The notes below the pieces were generated by a model, which had not been told where the DNA came from, made no database searches, and saw only the letters and a list, made by a program, of their open reading frames with translations. Shown in pieces: positions 5,390 through 6,807 of a stretch of 6,807 bases of DNA. The DNA lies in NCBI GenBank assembly GCA_947627805.1, contig CANQXB010000051.1, positions 1-6,807 of the forward strand, written 5' to 3'. This DNA comes from an uncultured Bacilli bacterium (GTDB taxonomy: Bacteria; Bacillota_I; Bacilli_A; RF39; UBA660). Position 1 is the first letter of the stretch. Every line of letters begins with the position of its first letter. The translations under genes were made by a program, and so were the position numbers.

Positions 5390-5427
5390 TAAAAAAAGAA
5401 AATTCTTGACTTTTTAAAAATTTTCTC
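5390..5427 (-). terminator. Rho-independent terminator of the rlmB–sigma unit
   Basis: On the minus strand AGAAAATT (5426-5419) and AATTTTCT (5404-5397) form an 8-bp stem with a 14-base loop, followed by a run of T (5397-5391). The left arm lies in the last codons of the sigma factor gene. The stem is AT-rich, but the T-run and the position between two transcription units support it. Confidence 0.65.
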
Positions 5428-6055
5428 TTTTTTCTAACAACTTTTTCATCTTAATTTTTACTCTTTGCATCGTATTATCAATTTGTTTAGGAGTCTTTTT
5501 TAAAATGGCCGCAATTTCTTTATAATTAAAACCTCTAATCATTAAATTAAAGACTTCTACTTCTCCAGAAGATAAATTTTGCCGAGCAATATTAATAATT
5601 TCGGAAGCTTCTTCTTCATCAGCCATATTACTTAAAGGGTCATTAGAATAATTATCACTTAAAGTGTCCATCAAATTATTATTTAATTCATCATTATATA
5701 TATAATCTAGTGAAAAAGAATCTTGAATTACTTTTTGCTTCTCACGACTATATTTTCTAACTAAAGCCCGTAATCTTCTTTCAATACAAAGGGTAACAAA
5801 TGTTACCAAACTCGCATCTTTATCTTCATTAAAGCACTTAAGGCCATCACTAAAACCGACATTACATTCACTATATACTTCTTGCATATCTATATTATAA
5901 TTTTTAAGTATTCGCATATATTTATTTATTAAAATATCAATAATATATTTATATTTAAAGAATAACAAATTTTTAGCATTTTCATCATTATCGCGATATA
6001 ACATAATAAGTTCACTATCATTTGTTTCTTTTAATTCATCAAAATCAATCATCAT
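5414..6055 (-). CDS. sigH: RNA polymerase sigma-70-family factor, SigH-like
   Basis: A 213-residue two-domain sigma factor. Region 2 spans about 14-107: DMQEVYSECNVGFSDGLKCF (56-75) is the conserved core-binding part and ASLVTFVTLCIERRLRALVR (81-100) the -10 recognition helix. Residues 108-150 form an acidic linker with SFSLDYIYNDELNNNLMDTL, like the SLD...LMD segment of SigH. Region 4 (about 160-208) carries the helix-turn-helix GFNYKEIAAILKKTPKQIDN and closes with TMQRVKIKMKKLL. In Bacilli SigH drives transition-state, competence and early sporulation genes, and its gene lies just after rlmB and yacP, which supports the call. Here yacP is absent, and rpmG, secE and nusG do not follow. It starts at ATG 6055 inside the end of rlmB, next to a second ATG at 6052 and with only a weak GGA-type site, so coupled translation is likely. 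The regulon in this organism is unknown. Confidence 0.75.
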   Translation of the reverse strand: MMIDFDELKETNDSELIMLYRDNDENAKNLLFFKYKYIIDILINKYMRILKNYNIDMQEVYSECNVGFSDGLKCFNEDKDASLVTFVTLCIERRLRALVRKYSREKQKVIQDSFSLDYIYNDELNNNLMDTLSDNYSNDPLSNMADEEEASEIINIARQNLSSGEVEVFNLMIRGFNYKEIAAILKKTPKQIDNTMQRVKIKMKKLLEKRENF

Positions 6056-6707
6056 TCATTCCATAAATAAGAATAGCAGCCGATACCGAAGCATTTAAAC
6101 TATTTATTTTTCCTTTCATTGGAATACTTATAATTACATCACTATTTTTTTTAACGAGGTCACTTACTCCTTTACCTTCATTCCCAATAACTAATACTTT
6201 TTTGAAGTTATAGGAAATATTTTTATAACATTCACCTTCCATCGAAGCCGCATAAACAAAATAACCTTGTTTCTTTAAAGTATTAAGAGCATTAACTAAA
6301 TTACTAACCATTACGATATTAACATTAGAAGTAGCTCCGGCACTAATATGGACCACGGTATCATTAACTAAAGCACACCTATCTTTAGGAATAATTATAT
6401 CTTTTATTCCTGCACATTCACAAGTCCTAATAATGGCTCCCAAATTATGAGGGTCTTCTAAATGGTCTAACATAACTACAAAATCGCCCGTAATACTATC
6501 AAGGGTCCCATATTCATAGTCAAAGGTTTCGATAACAACTCCTTGATGATTGCCTTTAACTAAATTATCTAATCTTTCTTTTGAAACCAAATTATATTTC
6601 AAATTGTTTTCTTTTAAGTAAGGAATTAATTCTTTACTACTTATATAAATTTTTTTTACTTTATCTTTTGCTATTTCTTTTAAAACATTTCTTCCATAAA
6701 CTAACAT
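6045..6707 (-). CDS. rlmB: 23S rRNA (guanosine-2'-O-)-methyltransferase, TrmH/SpoU family
   Basis: A 220-residue SPOUT methyltransferase that would use S-adenosylmethionine to methylate a ribose 2'-OH in 23S rRNA (G2251 in E. coli numbering). The short N-terminal substrate-binding domain (about 1-70, starting VYGRNVLKE) is followed by the knotted catalytic domain. Motif 1 is LEDPHNLGAIIRTCECAG (83-100) with N88 and R94; motif 2 is VLVIGNEGKGVS (171-182) with N176 and E177; motif 3 is ISIPMKGKINSLNASVSAAI (193-212) with N205. All key residues are present. The protein is somewhat shorter than the roughly 245-250 residues usual for RlmB, mainly in the N-terminal domain, so a related TrmH-family target is possible. 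ATG at 6707 is preceded by GGGGTGAA (6718-6711). The TGA stop lies inside the sigma factor gene. Confidence 0.88.
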   Translation of the reverse strand: MLVYGRNVLKEIAKDKVKKIYISSKELIPYLKENNLKYNLVSKERLDNLVKGNHQGVVIETFDYEYGTLDSITGDFVVMLDHLEDPHNLGAIIRTCECAGIKDIIIPKDRCALVNDTVVHISAGATSNVNIVMVSNLVNALNTLKKQGYFVYAASMEGECYKNISYNFKKVLVIGNEGKGVSDLVKKNSDVIISIPMKGKINSLNASVSAAILIYGMNDD

Positions 6708-6730
6708 GGCTTCACCCCAACTTTAATCTT

Positions 6731-6760
6731 ATTCTATCACAATAACTCTTGAATAATCAA
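6731..6760 (-). promoter_or_regulatory. Promoter of the rlmB–sigma unit
   Basis: On the minus strand TTGATT (6760-6755) and TAGAAT (6736-6731) are 18 bp apart, with TG one base before the -10 (TGATAGAAT, extended -10). Its -35 box directly abuts that of the divergent plus-strand promoter. Confidence 0.65.
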
Positions 6761-6777
6761 ATAAATATTGCTATATT
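6749..6777 (+). promoter_or_regulatory. Promoter of the truncated rightward gene
   Basis: TTGAAT (6749-6754) and TATATT (6772-6777) are separated by 17 bp. A start near 6784 would leave a leader of about 14 bases that contains the ribosome binding site. It is back-to-back with the rlmB promoter. Confidence 0.6.
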
Positions 6778-6797
6778 AAATCTATTGAGGGATTATT

Positions 6798-6807
6798 ATG
6801 TTTAAAT
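6798..6807 (+). CDS. Partial gene: first three codons at the right edge
   Basis: ATG TTT AAA at 6798-6806 follows GAGGG (6787-6791) by six bases and sits downstream of a good promoter, so a rightward gene very probably starts here. Only Met-Phe-Lys is visible and no function can be given. In several Bacilli cysS and mrnC lie upstream of rlmB on the same strand; that arrangement is not kept here. Confidence 0.55.

Noticed and set aside
6731..6760. SigH-type promoter (AGGA...GAAT) ahead of rlmB, which would imply autoregulation of the sigma factor
   Set aside because: The GAAT element fits, but no AGGA-type element lies at the proper distance; a vegetative extended -10 promoter explains the region better.

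Overview
This is an AT-rich, gene-dense stretch of a low-GC Gram-positive chromosome. The lipoprotein signal, AGGAGG-type ribosome binding sites and the rlmB–sigH-like pairing point to Bacilli or a related, possibly uncultured gut lineage close to the Mollicutes. The standard genetic code is used: the tryptophan codons I checked are TGG, and rlmB ends in TGA. The species cannot be read from the sequence.

Nearly all genes lie on the minus strand. From right to left, the first transcription unit (about 6760 to 5390) has its own promoter and terminator. It carries rlmB, a 23S rRNA 2'-O-ribose methyltransferase, overlapping by 11 bases a sigma-70-family factor most like SigH. The next unit (about 5368 to 3081) has the best promoter in the window (TTTACA, 17 bp, TGATATAAT), a palindrome over its -35 box, three tightly packed genes and a terminator. 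Its products are a coiled-coil protein, a protein with a disordered tail, and a small protein. None matches a family I can name with confidence, but all three appear to share a degenerate helical repeat of about 31 residues that resembles mTERF-type repeats.

Downstream, still on the minus strand, is a lipoprotein with two Ig-like modules and a C-terminal GH25 lysozyme domain. Next come three copies of a CACATTTTCC motif at exactly 33-bp spacing, then a promoter and an AAA_14/DUF4143-type ATPase gene.

The left end holds a small ribbon-helix-helix protein gene on the plus strand, convergent with the ATPase gene and separated from it by a hairpin terminator. It is divergent from a truncated gene for a membrane or exported protein. 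The intergenic region between these two is a quasi-palindrome centred near base 119: -10 boxes, Shine-Dalgarno sequences and outer TGTNNNACA sites are mirrored. This looks like a divergent promoter pair controlled by the ribbon-helix-helix protein. At the right edge a second divergent promoter pair separates rlmB from a plus-strand gene of which only three codons are visible.

I found no rRNA, tRNA, CRISPR array or intact transposase gene.
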